NCBI RefSeq assembly: GCF_900114115.1
Contig: NZ_FORX01000020.1
Location: 1 to 64,000 of the forward strand
Direction of reading: 5' to 3'
Length of the DNA: 64,000 nt
Source of the DNA: Desulfomicrobium apsheronum
GTDB lineage: Bacteria > Desulfobacterota > Desulfovibrionia > Desulfovibrionales > Desulfomicrobiaceae
Below the pieces are notes generated by a model that saw only the letters and a program-made list of their open reading frames with translations, searched no databases and was not told where the DNA came from. The translations under genes and the position numbers were made by a program. Of the stretch, positions 41,686-52,690 are shown piece by piece (positions within the stretch are counted from its first letter, which is position 1; the number at the start of each line of letters is the position of its first letter).

Positions 41686-41970
41686 ATGCCAGTGAAAATC
41701 AACCCACGGGGAACGCCCCTACCAGACGGCCATCCGCTGAAGGGCGGATGCATAATCTTAGGATGGAATCGACCGCCCTCCTCCGCGAAGCCATCGACGC
41801 CGACAGCAGAACCCTCTTCCAAGCCGGATCTTTCCCCGTTCGAGGTCGAGGCCCACAAGTCCTACGAGTCGGCGATGCGGGACCGGTACGAGCAAGCTAC
41901 GGGGAACAAACGCCCGGCGGAAGCTCCTTCGTCAGAGGCTGACACCTCCGGAGAACCTTGGCACGGATGA
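41686..41970 (+). CDS. Small protein with GTPLPDxHPLKGGCII motif, 94 aa
   Basis: It begins MPVKINPRGTPLPDGHPLKG and continues GCIILG, a paralogous head of the protein at 41107. The tail is Pro/Ser-rich and then charged (FEVEAHKSYESAMRDRYEQA). AAAGGAGG precedes the ATG. Last gene of the cargo operon, ended by a terminator at 42014. Confidence 0.65.
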   Translation: MPVKINPRGTPLPDGHPLKGGCIILGWNRPPSSAKPSTPTAEPSSKPDLSPFEVEAHKSYESAMRDRYEQATGNKRPAEAPSSEADTSGEPWHG

Positions 41971-42013
41971 GTGATTTCGAACTCATGTCCTCGGGTCTGC
42001 CCCTTGCCGAATC

Positions 42014-42036
42014 AGCCCGGTGGGGGGCTCTTTTTT
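42014..42036 (+). terminator. Terminator of the island cargo operon
   Basis: AGCCC/GGGCT stem with a short G-rich loop and six T residues, 43 bases after the last gene. Confidence 0.7.
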
Positions 42037-42062
42037 GGCCTGCTGGTGGGGATAGGGCGCGC

Positions 42063-42088
42063 CCTAACTGCCACACTAACTGCCACAC
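42063..42088. repeat. Right-end copy of the TAACTGCCACAC repeats
   Basis: CTAACTGCCACACTAACTGC followed by CACAC matches the repeat at 31250-31274 near the left end. Probable integrase arm-type sites, 53 bp from the right att repeat. Confidence 0.55.
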
Positions 42089-42103
42089 TTTGACAAACAA
42101 CAA

Positions 42104-42136
42104 AGAAAAAGCGCTCATGGTTTCACATAAGCGCTT
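42104..42136 (-). terminator. Island-supplied terminator of tRNA-Thr
   Basis: On the minus strand AAGCGCT (from 42136) pairs with AGCGCTT (to 42109) across a 14-base loop and is followed by T residues. It replaces the native terminator that is now at 31022-31054. Confidence 0.65.
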
Positions 42137-42144
42137 ATTTTTAC

Positions 42145-42220
<76 letters not shown>

Positions 42221-42316
42221 AAAAACAGCGAAGTCGTAGCTATCCAAGGCATGGACGAGCGTCAAGGGAAAAGTGACGAAAGCCTGGCCGCGACTTCAGA
42301 AAACATCAACGTGCTT

Positions 42317-43096
42317 TCAATCGATTTGCATCACCACGGGCACGACCAGCACCGTTCCCGCTCGCTGAAACTCTCCCCAACCCTTGTAAATCCCGGGGCC
42401 GGGGAAACGGGCTTCGAAGGCGACCTCGTTTTCCTTGTCCCCGGAGACGGGTTCGGCGGGGACATATTGGCGGCCGTCCGCGCTCAAGGCAATGAAATGG
42501 CCCTTGGCCCCAAGAAAAGGCTCCATATCGGTGAGAGGCTCTTCATTCAGATCCATCAGGGCGAAGCTGATTCTGTGCGTGACCAGTCCCGCTTCAACGT
42601 CGACATTCGCCAGCATCTCGGAAGTCTGCACCATGCCCGGCACATACGGGTCCAAAGGCGGCGCGGCGGAGCCCACGCCTTCGACGTGCAGCTCGGCCAT
42701 GAGGGTCACTCCGCTGCCGTCCCTGGGCGTGAACTCGACATGGAAAAAATAGGTTCCGCCCTCCGGAAAGGTCATCCCGGTGACCATGGTTCCCTGCGGC
42801 CCCGGTTCCGGAAAAGTATGGGTGAACTTGTCGAGGCCCTCCCGGACGATGGTCAGGTGCAATTTTTTCCCGCGCACGATCTCAAATGCGGTCACGGGTG
42901 CGCCGTAGGCGTCGGTCAGTTGCAGGGTGACTTCAACCTGCTGGCCTGCCTCGACCACTTCCGGGGCGGCGGTGAGCGTCAGATGGAATGCGCCGGTGTC
43001 GAAGCCCTGGGAGGAATATCCCGTCGCGGCAGGAAGATGCGTGGACCAGCCGCAGGCCAGAATGAGCAAAAGCCAAAAAACATATTTGTGACGCAT
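42317..43096 (-). CDS. Exported Ig-like domain protein (YtkA/FixH-like), possible lipoprotein
   Basis: 259 residues from the ATG at 43096, with GGAGG upstream. The signal sequence is YVFWLLLILACGWSTHLPAA; LILAC could be a lipobox, otherwise cleavage after PAA is likely. Two beta-sandwich segments follow, the first with EVVEAGQQVEVTLQLTDAYG and FPEGGTYFFHVEF, the second with HRISFALMDLNEEPLTDMEP and FPGPGIYKGWGEF. This resembles YtkA/FixH-type domains linked to metal or redox functions, but no metal ligand set is evident. Confidence 0.65.
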   Translation of the reverse strand: MRHKYVFWLLLILACGWSTHLPAATGYSSQGFDTGAFHLTLTAAPEVVEAGQQVEVTLQLTDAYGAPVTAFEIVRGKKLHLTIVREGLDKFTHTFPEPGPQGTMVTGMTFPEGGTYFFHVEFTPRDGSGVTLMAELHVEGVGSAAPPLDPYVPGMVQTSEMLANVDVEAGLVTHRISFALMDLNEEPLTDMEPFLGAKGHFIALSADGRQYVPAEPVSGDKENEVAFEARFPGPGIYKGWGEFQRAGTVLVVPVVMQID

Positions 43097-43225
43097 GAAA
43101 ACCTCCAAAATGAGAGCTTGTTCACCGCCATTTCTTAAACAGCTGCAAGGTTTTCGCAAGAAAAATCGCCTCGGCGGAGCAAGGCTGTGCAATCTCCCTG
43201 CAAATTCTGTCTCTGGAGCGCAGGG

Positions 43226-43252
43226 CAAAAAAAAACCCACCATAAGGTGGGT
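43226..43252 (-). terminator. Terminator after tRNA-Tyr
   Basis: On the minus strand CCCACC-TTAT-GGTGGG followed by nine T residues, 13 bases after the tRNA 3' end. Confidence 0.9.
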
Positions 43253-43264
43253 TGGTTCGGCGTC

Positions 43265-43350
43265 TGGTGGAGGGGGGAGGATTTGAACCTCCGAAGTCGT
43301 ACGACGACAGATTTACAGTCTGTTCCCTTTGGCCACTCGGGAACCCCTCC
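43265..43350 (-). tRNA. tRNA-Tyr(GTA)
   Basis: An 86-nt tRNA with a long variable arm. Acceptor GGAGGGG/CCCCTCC, anticodon loop CTGTAAA with GTA, T-arm GGAGGTTCAAATCCTCC, CCA encoded at the 3' end. Confidence 0.95.
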
Positions 43351-43387
43351 GAACAGAGGCGGTTGATAGATGACCCGAAGGCGGCGG

Positions 43388-44983
43388 TCAAGGTTTTTTT
43401 TCAGACAAGGGCATTTTAATATCCCGACTCTGCTGGATAATATCCTCCCGCAGGGCCAGAAACTCGTCCTTGTGCGCAAGCAGCGTATCGATCAGAACCG
43501 GATCGAACATGCGCCCGCGCTGATCGTGCAGGTGCGCCAGGGCGTCTGTCACTGTCCAGGCGTCTTTATAGACGCGCGCGCTGAGCAAACTGTCCAGGAC
43601 ATCGACCACTCGCGCGATGCGGCTGAAAATGTGGATGTCCTCCCCCGCCAGGCCCTTTGGGTAGCCGCTGCCGTCCCAGGCCTCCTGGTGTTCGAGAGCG
43701 ATGCGCGCCGCTGTCTGCATGATGTGGTTGCCCGATCGGTTCAGGATGTCGAAGCCCAGGCGCGGGTGCTGTTCGATGATCCTGCGTTCGACCTCGTCCA
43801 GGGGGCCGGCCTTGAGAAGCACGCTGTCGGGGATGGCCACCTTGCCCACGTCATGCATGGGCATGGCTAGGCGCAAAAGATCGCAGTCATCTGCGGGCAA
43901 CCCCGCATGACGCCCCAGCAACCAGGCCATCTCAGCCACCCGATGCACGTGCATGCCGCCAGCCAGAGCGCGATTTTCCACAACCTCGCCAAGAGTGAAA
44001 ATGACCTCCCGGTGGGTCTGGGCGATCTCCTGATTCAATTGCAGGTTCTCGAAAGCCACAGTCACGTTGGCCGCGAAGATCTGTACCAGATCCTGTTCCA
44101 GAGGAGTAAGTTCCCGCAGCACGCGCAGAAAAAGCACGTGCCTTGCGCCGCTGGTCATGCCGAAGCAGCCCGCGTAGCTGGTCTGGCTGAAAAAGCACTG
44201 GTCCGTGCTTGCGGCCCTGCGGATCAGGTCCATTTCCTGCGCATCGAGCACTTCGCTCGCCAGACGGGACTCAAGGCTCAAAAAATCTCCGGTGCCCGCG
44301 ATGATGACAAAATCATCGAGCCTGTCACGGGCCGCAAATCCCGAGGCATCGCCCAGATACATGGAGCTGTCTTCCAGATGCAGAAGCGAGGTCATTTGGG
44401 TCAGCACCCCGCGCGCGAAAAGCTCCAGGCTGTCGGCCTGAAACAGGTCGACCGAGGCGGCGATGATGTCTTCGAGCCCCTGACGGCTGGAGTCGATGGC
44501 CCTCAGGTCGCGGTAGGAGCGGATGCCGGTGGTCACGGCGGTAAAAAGTTTCTGTGCCGTGAGTTCGGCTTTGCTCTTGTAGTCGTTGATGTCGTAGTTG
44601 ATGATGACCTGGCGTTCCGGAGCCTGGCCCGGCTGACCCGTGCGCAGAATGATGCGCACCAGCGCATTGCCCAGCTCCTCGCGCACCTGCCGGGCCAGAT
44701 CGAGACCCGCATGAGGCGTCTCCATGACCACGTCGAGAAGCATGACCGCGATATCGGGGTTCTCGATCAGGGCCTGCCTGCCTTCATCCGCACTGAACGC
44801 GCTCAGGAATTCGAGTCGTGCGCCCTCGAACTCGAATCCCTCCAGGACCATGCGCGTGATGCTGTGCACATCCTCTTCGTCATCCACGATCAGAAGTTTC
44901 CAGGCCTTGCGTTCCCGTGGGGACGAGCCCAGGTCGTCCTCGGCGGCAAACACGATGTCGTCGCGCAGCTCGTGATCGGTCAT
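43388..44983 (-). CDS. Response regulator with DUF3369 and HD-GYP domains (third of three)
   Basis: 531 residues. The receiver domain (about 28-155) has LLIVDDEEDVH, the phospho-acceptor Asp in VMLLDVVMET and ILRTGQPGQAPERQV. A DUF3369 domain follows (about 170-330). A C-terminal HD-GYP phosphodiesterase has MPMHDVGKVAIPDSVLL and HQEAWDGSGYPKGLAGE, both catalytic motifs intact. HD-GYP enzymes degrade c-di-GMP. It is the last gene of a three-paralogue minus-strand run, 25 bases downstream of the middle gene. Confidence 0.9.
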   Translation of the reverse strand: MTDHELRDDIVFAAEDDLGSSPRERKAWKLLIVDDEEDVHSITRMVLEGFEFEGARLEFLSAFSADEGRQALIENPDIAVMLLDVVMETPHAGLDLARQVREELGNALVRIILRTGQPGQAPERQVIINYDINDYKSKAELTAQKLFTAVTTGIRSYRDLRAIDSSRQGLEDIIAASVDLFQADSLELFARGVLTQMTSLLHLEDSSMYLGDASGFAARDRLDDFVIIAGTGDFLSLESRLASEVLDAQEMDLIRRAASTDQCFFSQTSYAGCFGMTSGARHVLFLRVLRELTPLEQDLVQIFAANVTVAFENLQLNQEIAQTHREVIFTLGEVVENRALAGGMHVHRVAEMAWLLGRHAGLPADDCDLLRLAMPMHDVGKVAIPDSVLLKAGPLDEVERRIIEQHPRLGFDILNRSGNHIMQTAARIALEHQEAWDGSGYPKGLAGEDIHIFSRIARVVDVLDSLLSARVYKDAWTVTDALAHLHDQRGRMFDPVLIDTLLAHKDEFLALREDIIQQSRDIKMPLSEKKP

Positions 44984-45008
44984 GAAACCCTTCCCCCCAT
45001 GAAAACGT

Positions 45009-46539
45009 CTAGTCCGGATACGCGACCCGGATGGCCAGTATCTCGTCCAGATTCTCCAGAAAAATGTCCACCAGGAACGGATCGAACTGCCTGCCCCTCT
45101 TCTCCCTAAGATAGTCCAGGACCTCGTTCAGTGGCCACGCCCTCTTGTAGACCCGGTCGCAGGAGAGCGCGTCAAAAACATCGGCCAGGGCCGTGATGCG
45201 TCCGAAAATATGCGTCTCGTCCTCGACCAACCCGTGGGGGGTAGCCGCCGCCGTCCCAGTGTTCGTGGTGCTGCAGGGCGATGGTGGCGGCGGTGCGCAT
45301 GATGCGGCGCGGCGAACCTTTGAGGATGGAATGGCCGATGACCGTGTGCGTCTTGATGATGGAGAACTCATCGTCGGTGAGCTTGCCGGGTTTGAAGAGA
45401 ATGGAGTCGGGAATGCCGATCTTGCCTACGTCATGCATGGGCGAGGCCATGCGCAGAAGACGCGCCCGCTCGTCCGAGAGTCCGGCCTTGACGGCCAGCA
45501 CGTAGGAATATTCGGCCACGCGTTTGACGTGATGGGCCGTTTCCTTGGAACGGGTCTCGACCACCTCGCCGAGGGTGAGCACAACCTCGCGCTGCGTGGC
45601 CACGATTTCCTCGGTCAGAAAGAGGTTGCTGAGGGCCACGGCGATGTTCCCGCCCAGAATGTGCAAAAGGCCCTGCTCGGTCTCGCTCAAGGGGCGACCG
45701 AAGAAGACGTAGAAGAAAAAGTCCTGATCAGTGTGCGAATTGAAAAATCTGGCCGCGAACTCCTGGTCGAGCACCAGCACCCGCCCTTCCCTGTTCGCCC
45801 GCTCGAACAACTCCCGCAAACGCCCGTCCGGGACGTTTTCGGGACCGGGGTTCAGCCCGCGCGACTCCAGAATTTCAAACCCCTCGTCTGTGCCCAGCGC
45901 CACCAGCCCGTTCTCTCGGCAGCACGCCCCGGCGCAGCGCCCGGTGCGCAGGATGTGCTCCAGGGCCAGGACAAAGAAATCCTGCACCGAGCCGGCCGAG
46001 AACAGGGCCGCAGAAGCGCAGATGACCTCCTGCAATCCCAGGCGGCCAAGCTCGATGGTGCGCAGGTCGCGGTAGGAGCGAATGGCTGCGGTGATGGCCG
46101 TGAACAGGCGCTGCTCGCTCAGCTCCGCCTTGTGCTTGTAATCGTTGATGTCGTATTCGGTGATGACCTTGCGCTCGGGGGCCTGCCCGGGCTGGCCCGT
46201 GCGCAGGATGATGCGCACGAAGGAGTTGTTGGCCTCCTTGCGCACGTGCCTGGCGAACTCAAGCCCCGCGTTTTCCGTCTCCATGACCACGTCGAGCAGA
46301 ATCACGGCCGTATCCGGATGCTCGCGCAGGAGCGCCCGCGCCTCGGCGCCGGAATAGGCGTGCAGATATTGCACGGGAGTGTTCTGGTAATGATAGTCGC
46401 CAAGGGTAAGCTCCGTGACCTTGTGCACGAAGTCGTCATCATCCACGATCATGACCTTCCACATCCCTTCGCTCTCGGATTTCAGGGGAGGAGTTTCGTC
46501 TGCAAAGTGAACTTCTTCCATCGCATGCTCGCTTTTCAT
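45009..46539 (-). pseudogene. Response regulator/DUF3369/HD-GYP gene with a frameshift (second of three)
   Basis: From ATG 46539 (GGAG upstream) the frame encodes a receiver (VMIVDDDDFVHK, VILLDVVMET), DUF3369 and HD-GYP up to HHEHWDGGGYP. Then an extra base in the run of six G (plus strand, 45235-45240) shifts the frame. The proper continuation, HGLVEDETHIFGRITALADV to LAIRVAYPD, lies in the next frame and ends at 45009. The lesion falls directly after the GYP motif and removes the last ~75 residues. It could be a true inactivation, phase variation by slippage in the G tract, or a sequencing error. Confidence 0.8.
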
Positions 46540-46562
46540 GAAAAGGGCTCCGGTTGGAGGAA

Positions 46563-48131
46563 TCAATCGGGAAATTCCTGGCGGATGGCGACAAAGGCGT
46601 CGAGCTGCCGCATCATCGTATCGACCATGTGCGGGTCGAACATCTCTCCACGCTCCGCAAGGATGAAACCGCGCACCTGATCGAGGGGCCAAGGCTCCTT
46701 GTAGACCCTGCGCGAGAGCAGGGAGTCGAAGACATCGACCAGGCAGACGATGCGCCCGTACGGGTGGATGTCCTGTCCGGCAAGGCCCAGGGGATAGCCT
46801 GAACCGTTCCAGCGCTCATGATGCTCATGGGCAATGACCGCTGCGGCCTTCATGATCGGTCGGCTGGAACCCTTTAGAATCTGATGGCCGAGCAGGGTGT
46901 GGGTCTTCATGATCTCGAATTCCTCCGTGGTCAGCTTGCCGGGCTTGAGCAGGATGGAATCGGGGATGCCGATCTTGCCCACATCATGCATGGGCGAGGC
47001 CAGACGCACAAGGTCCGCCTCCTGGGAGTCGAGCCCAAGCTCCAAGGCCAGCAGCCGGCAACATTCCGAAACCCGGCGCACATGCCCCGCCGTCTCCTTG
47101 GAGCGCGATTCCACGCATTCGCCAAGGGTCAGGATGATCTCTTTCTGGCTGTGCAGCAGCTCCGTGTTCAGCAGCATATTGTCCAGCGCTATGGCCACAT
47201 TCCCGGAGAAAACCTCCACCAGCCTGCGTTCGAAGGCATTGAGGGATCTGTCCAGGCGGAAATAGAGCAGGTTCTCGGACCCACGCCGGGAGCGAAAATA
47301 CTGCACGAAGGAGTCCTCACCGAAGACGCCTCCCTTTTGCCGCAAGGCCTGCTGCAAAACGAGGGTCACGTTGTCGTCCAGTTCGCAGGCTTTCTCTTCC
47401 TGGCCGCAGTGGCCGAACTCTCCCGTCCCCGCGAGAACCGAAATGTCGCCGTCGCGTACCGTGGCCGCGAATCCGGAAGGAGAATGCAGGAAAAGGCAGT
47501 CCTCGTTGACGCGCAGCAGGGAACTCATCTGATCAAGGACGCCCTGGGCAAAGAGCGCCATGTTGCGCCGCTCGAAGAGCCCCCTGGTGGAAGATATGAT
47601 CAGATTGAGACCCTGACGGCTCTTCTCGATGACGTTCAGGTCCCGATACGAACGGATGGCCGTGGTCACGGTGGAAAAGAGCTTCTGGGCGGTCAGCTCC
47701 GTCTTGTGCTTGTAGTCGTTGATGTCGTAACGGGTGATGACCTCGCGCTCCGGCGCCTGACCGGGCTGGCCCGTGCGCAGGATGATGCGCACGGCGCGAT
47801 TGCCGAGCTCCGAACGGATGAATTCGACAAGCTCCAGTCCCGCTTGGCCCGTCTCCATGACCACATCAAGGAGGATGACAGCGATGTCGTCGTTCCCGCG
47901 CAGGAACTCCCGGGCCTGCGCTCCGGAGTAGGCGCTCAGAAAGGTCAGCCCCTTGCCGGAAAAGGTCAGGCCCTCAAGCACCATCCTGGTGATGACGTGC
48001 ACCTCCTCCTCGTCGTCGACGATGAGCAGCTTCCAGCCCGGCACCACGCGGGACCGGGACGGCTCCTGCTCGTCGGCAAAAAACAATTCATCCGAAAGGG
48101 ATGGGGAACTGACTTGTTTCATGTCATCCAT
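46563..48131 (-). CDS. Response regulator with DUF3369 and HD-GYP domains (first of three)
   Basis: 522 residues from ATG 48131 (GTGGAG upstream). The receiver has LLIVDDEEEVHVITRMVLEG, Asp in AVILLDVVMET and ILRTGQPGQAPEREV. DUF3369 follows in the middle, then HD-GYP with SPMHDVGKIGIPDSILLKPG and HHERWNGSGYPLGLAG. All catalytic residues appear intact. It opens the run; the gap to the second gene is 23 bases. No histidine kinase is adjacent. Confidence 0.88.
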   Translation of the reverse strand: MDDMKQVSSPSLSDELFFADEQEPSRSRVVPGWKLLIVDDEEEVHVITRMVLEGLTFSGKGLTFLSAYSGAQAREFLRGNDDIAVILLDVVMETGQAGLELVEFIRSELGNRAVRIILRTGQPGQAPEREVITRYDINDYKHKTELTAQKLFSTVTTAIRSYRDLNVIEKSRQGLNLIISSTRGLFERRNMALFAQGVLDQMSSLLRVNEDCLFLHSPSGFAATVRDGDISVLAGTGEFGHCGQEEKACELDDNVTLVLQQALRQKGGVFGEDSFVQYFRSRRGSENLLYFRLDRSLNAFERRLVEVFSGNVAIALDNMLLNTELLHSQKEIILTLGECVESRSKETAGHVRRVSECCRLLALELGLDSQEADLVRLASPMHDVGKIGIPDSILLKPGKLTTEEFEIMKTHTLLGHQILKGSSRPIMKAAAVIAHEHHERWNGSGYPLGLAGQDIHPYGRIVCLVDVFDSLLSRRVYKEPWPLDQVRGFILAERGEMFDPHMVDTMMRQLDAFVAIRQEFPD

Positions 48132-48426
48132 CAAGGTTCTCCACGTTCTTGAAGTCCGTGCCGCAGACGACTCGCCGGTGAGGCCGCATTTCACGTTCTT
48201 GCCACGGGCGCCGCAATTTATCAAAACCTTTTTAAAATCACGGCACATGCCGCATAAAGCGCGCGCCAAGCCAGTCATCACCTCGACAAAAGAGTCTCAA
48301 AATTCCATTGGCCCGGACATGCATGGACCGCGCCGGAGAATCCGGGGCCACGCGCCGCATGAAAAAAGGCCGCACGCCGCTATGGTGCGACGCGCGGCCT
48401 TTTGGTGGCAGGTCAAATAAATCCGG
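48132..48426. other. Intergenic region between the HD-GYP run and the M16 peptidase
   Basis: It should contain the promoter of the three HD-GYP genes. It also contains the terminator of the upstream M16 gene at 48362-48403. Nothing else is seen. Confidence 0.4.
48362..48403 (-). terminator. Terminator of the M16 peptidase gene
   Basis: On the minus strand AAAAGGCCGC and GCGGCCTTTTTT form a stem with an imperfect inner part (GCGTCGCACC/ GGCGTGC), ending in six T residues. Confidence 0.8.
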
Positions 48427-51336
<2,910 letters not shown>

Positions 51337-51480
51337 GGGCGGTAGATCTCCTGGAAATCGGTTTTTTGTGCCGGTCTTGCGGGATTGGACTGGACACTTT
51401 GGCAAACCAGTCCCTTTGCAAGCCCGAAGGACTTCTGTAAAGAGCGGGACTACAATGTCAATGCTCGAAAGGAGAATTCC

Positions 51481-52458
51481 ATGTCCAAGATTCTGGTCAC
51501 CGGCGGCGCCGGGTATATAGGTTCCCACACGACCCTGGCCCTGCTTGAGGCCGGTTACGAGGTCGTGGTTTACGACAATCTATCCACGGGCAAAGCCGAG
51601 GCGGTGCTGCCCCCGGCCCGTCTGGTGGTCGGCGATCTGGCCCACGCGGACATGCTGGATCGCCTCATGGCCGAGGAAAAATTTTCGGCGGTGCTGCATT
51701 TCGCGGGCTCCATCGTAGTGCCCGAGTCGGTGGAAAACCCGCTCAAATACTACATGAACAACACCAACAATACCACGGAACTGATCCGCCTGGCGGTGAA
51801 GAACGCCATCCCGCGCTTCATCTTCTCCTCCACGGCGGCGGTCTACGGCATGCCCGACACGCCTGCCGTGACCGAGGAGAGCCCGACGAACCCCATCAAC
51901 CCCTATGGCCGCACCAAGCTCATGAGCGAGTGGGTCATCCAGGACACGGCCTTCGCGCATCCGGACTTTTCCTTTGTCATCCTGCGCTACTTCAACGTGG
52001 CCGGAGCCGACCCCGAGGGACGCATCGGCCAGTCCACGCCCGACGCCACGCACCTGATCAAGGTCGCCTCCCAGGCCGCGCTGGGCCGCAGGGAGGCCCT
52101 GCACATCTTCGGCACGGACTACGACACCCCCGACGGGACCTGCATCCGCGACTACATCCACGTGGCCGATCTGGCTGGAGCCCATGTGCTCGCGCTTGGC
52201 CATCTGGAGGCCGGCAATCCTTCGGACATCTTCAACTGCGGCTACGGACACGGCTACTCCGTGCGTGAAATCGTGGGAGCAGTGAAAGAGGCCAGCGGCG
52301 TGGACTTTCCCGTGGTCCTGAGCCCGCGCCGGGCAGGGGATCCGCCCGCGCTCATCTCCGACCCGACCCGCATCCGCGCGACCATGAACTGGAAACCCGC
52401 CCATGACGACATAACGGCCATCGCCCTCTCGGCCTACAGGTGGGAAATGAGGCTCTGA
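51481..52458 (+). CDS. galE: UDP-glucose 4-epimerase
   Basis: 325 residues from ATG 51481 (GGAG upstream). Rossmann motif GGAGYIG at residues 8-14, the NAD-binding YDNLSTGK, the catalytic SSTAAVYG and Tyr142-xxx-Lys146 in NPYGRTKLMSE. GTCIRDYIHVADLAGAHVLA is also characteristic. It interconverts UDP-glucose and UDP-galactose for surface polysaccharides. Monocistronic, followed by a short palindrome. Confidence 0.93.
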   Translation: MSKILVTGGAGYIGSHTTLALLEAGYEVVVYDNLSTGKAEAVLPPARLVVGDLAHADMLDRLMAEEKFSAVLHFAGSIVVPESVENPLKYYMNNTNNTTELIRLAVKNAIPRFIFSSTAAVYGMPDTPAVTEESPTNPINPYGRTKLMSEWVIQDTAFAHPDFSFVILRYFNVAGADPEGRIGQSTPDATHLIKVASQAALGRREALHIFGTDYDTPDGTCIRDYIHVADLAGAHVLALGHLEAGNPSDIFNCGYGHGYSVREIVGAVKEASGVDFPVVLSPRRAGDPPALISDPTRIRATMNWKPAHDDITAIALSAYRWEMRL

Positions 52459-52483
52459 CCACCTGCCCGAAAGCGCGGATATC

Positions 52484-52548
52484 CAGGCTGTTCGAAAATG
52501 GTGAAATTTTCCGCCGCGACGGGGCGGATCGCCGTTTTGGAGCAGCCT
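52484..52548. repeat. Short derivative of the MITE-like palindrome (copy C)
   Basis: Ends AGGCTGTTCGAAAATGG and the complement of CCGTTTTGGAGCAGCCT match the terminal repeats of the elements at 24480 and 60150. On the minus strand it also shares ACGGCGATC and TTTCACCATTTTCGAAC. The interior is deleted. It lies 26 bases after galE and could act as its terminator. Confidence 0.55.
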
Positions 52549-52690
52549 TCAGACCGCGCCAAACTTGACTTCGGGTGCGGGATATTCCACTGTTCTGCCC
52601 TTCATTGCAATACAAATAACGAAAATTTGTGCTCGCCACGCTGGCCCGTGGTCCGTCGGCACAGCAGATAACCCGGAGGAACGTCGTCCC

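Noticed and set aside
52549-52690. T-box leader upstream of ileS
   Set aside because: No T-box core sequence or specifier-loop structure is visible in the 140 bases before the start.
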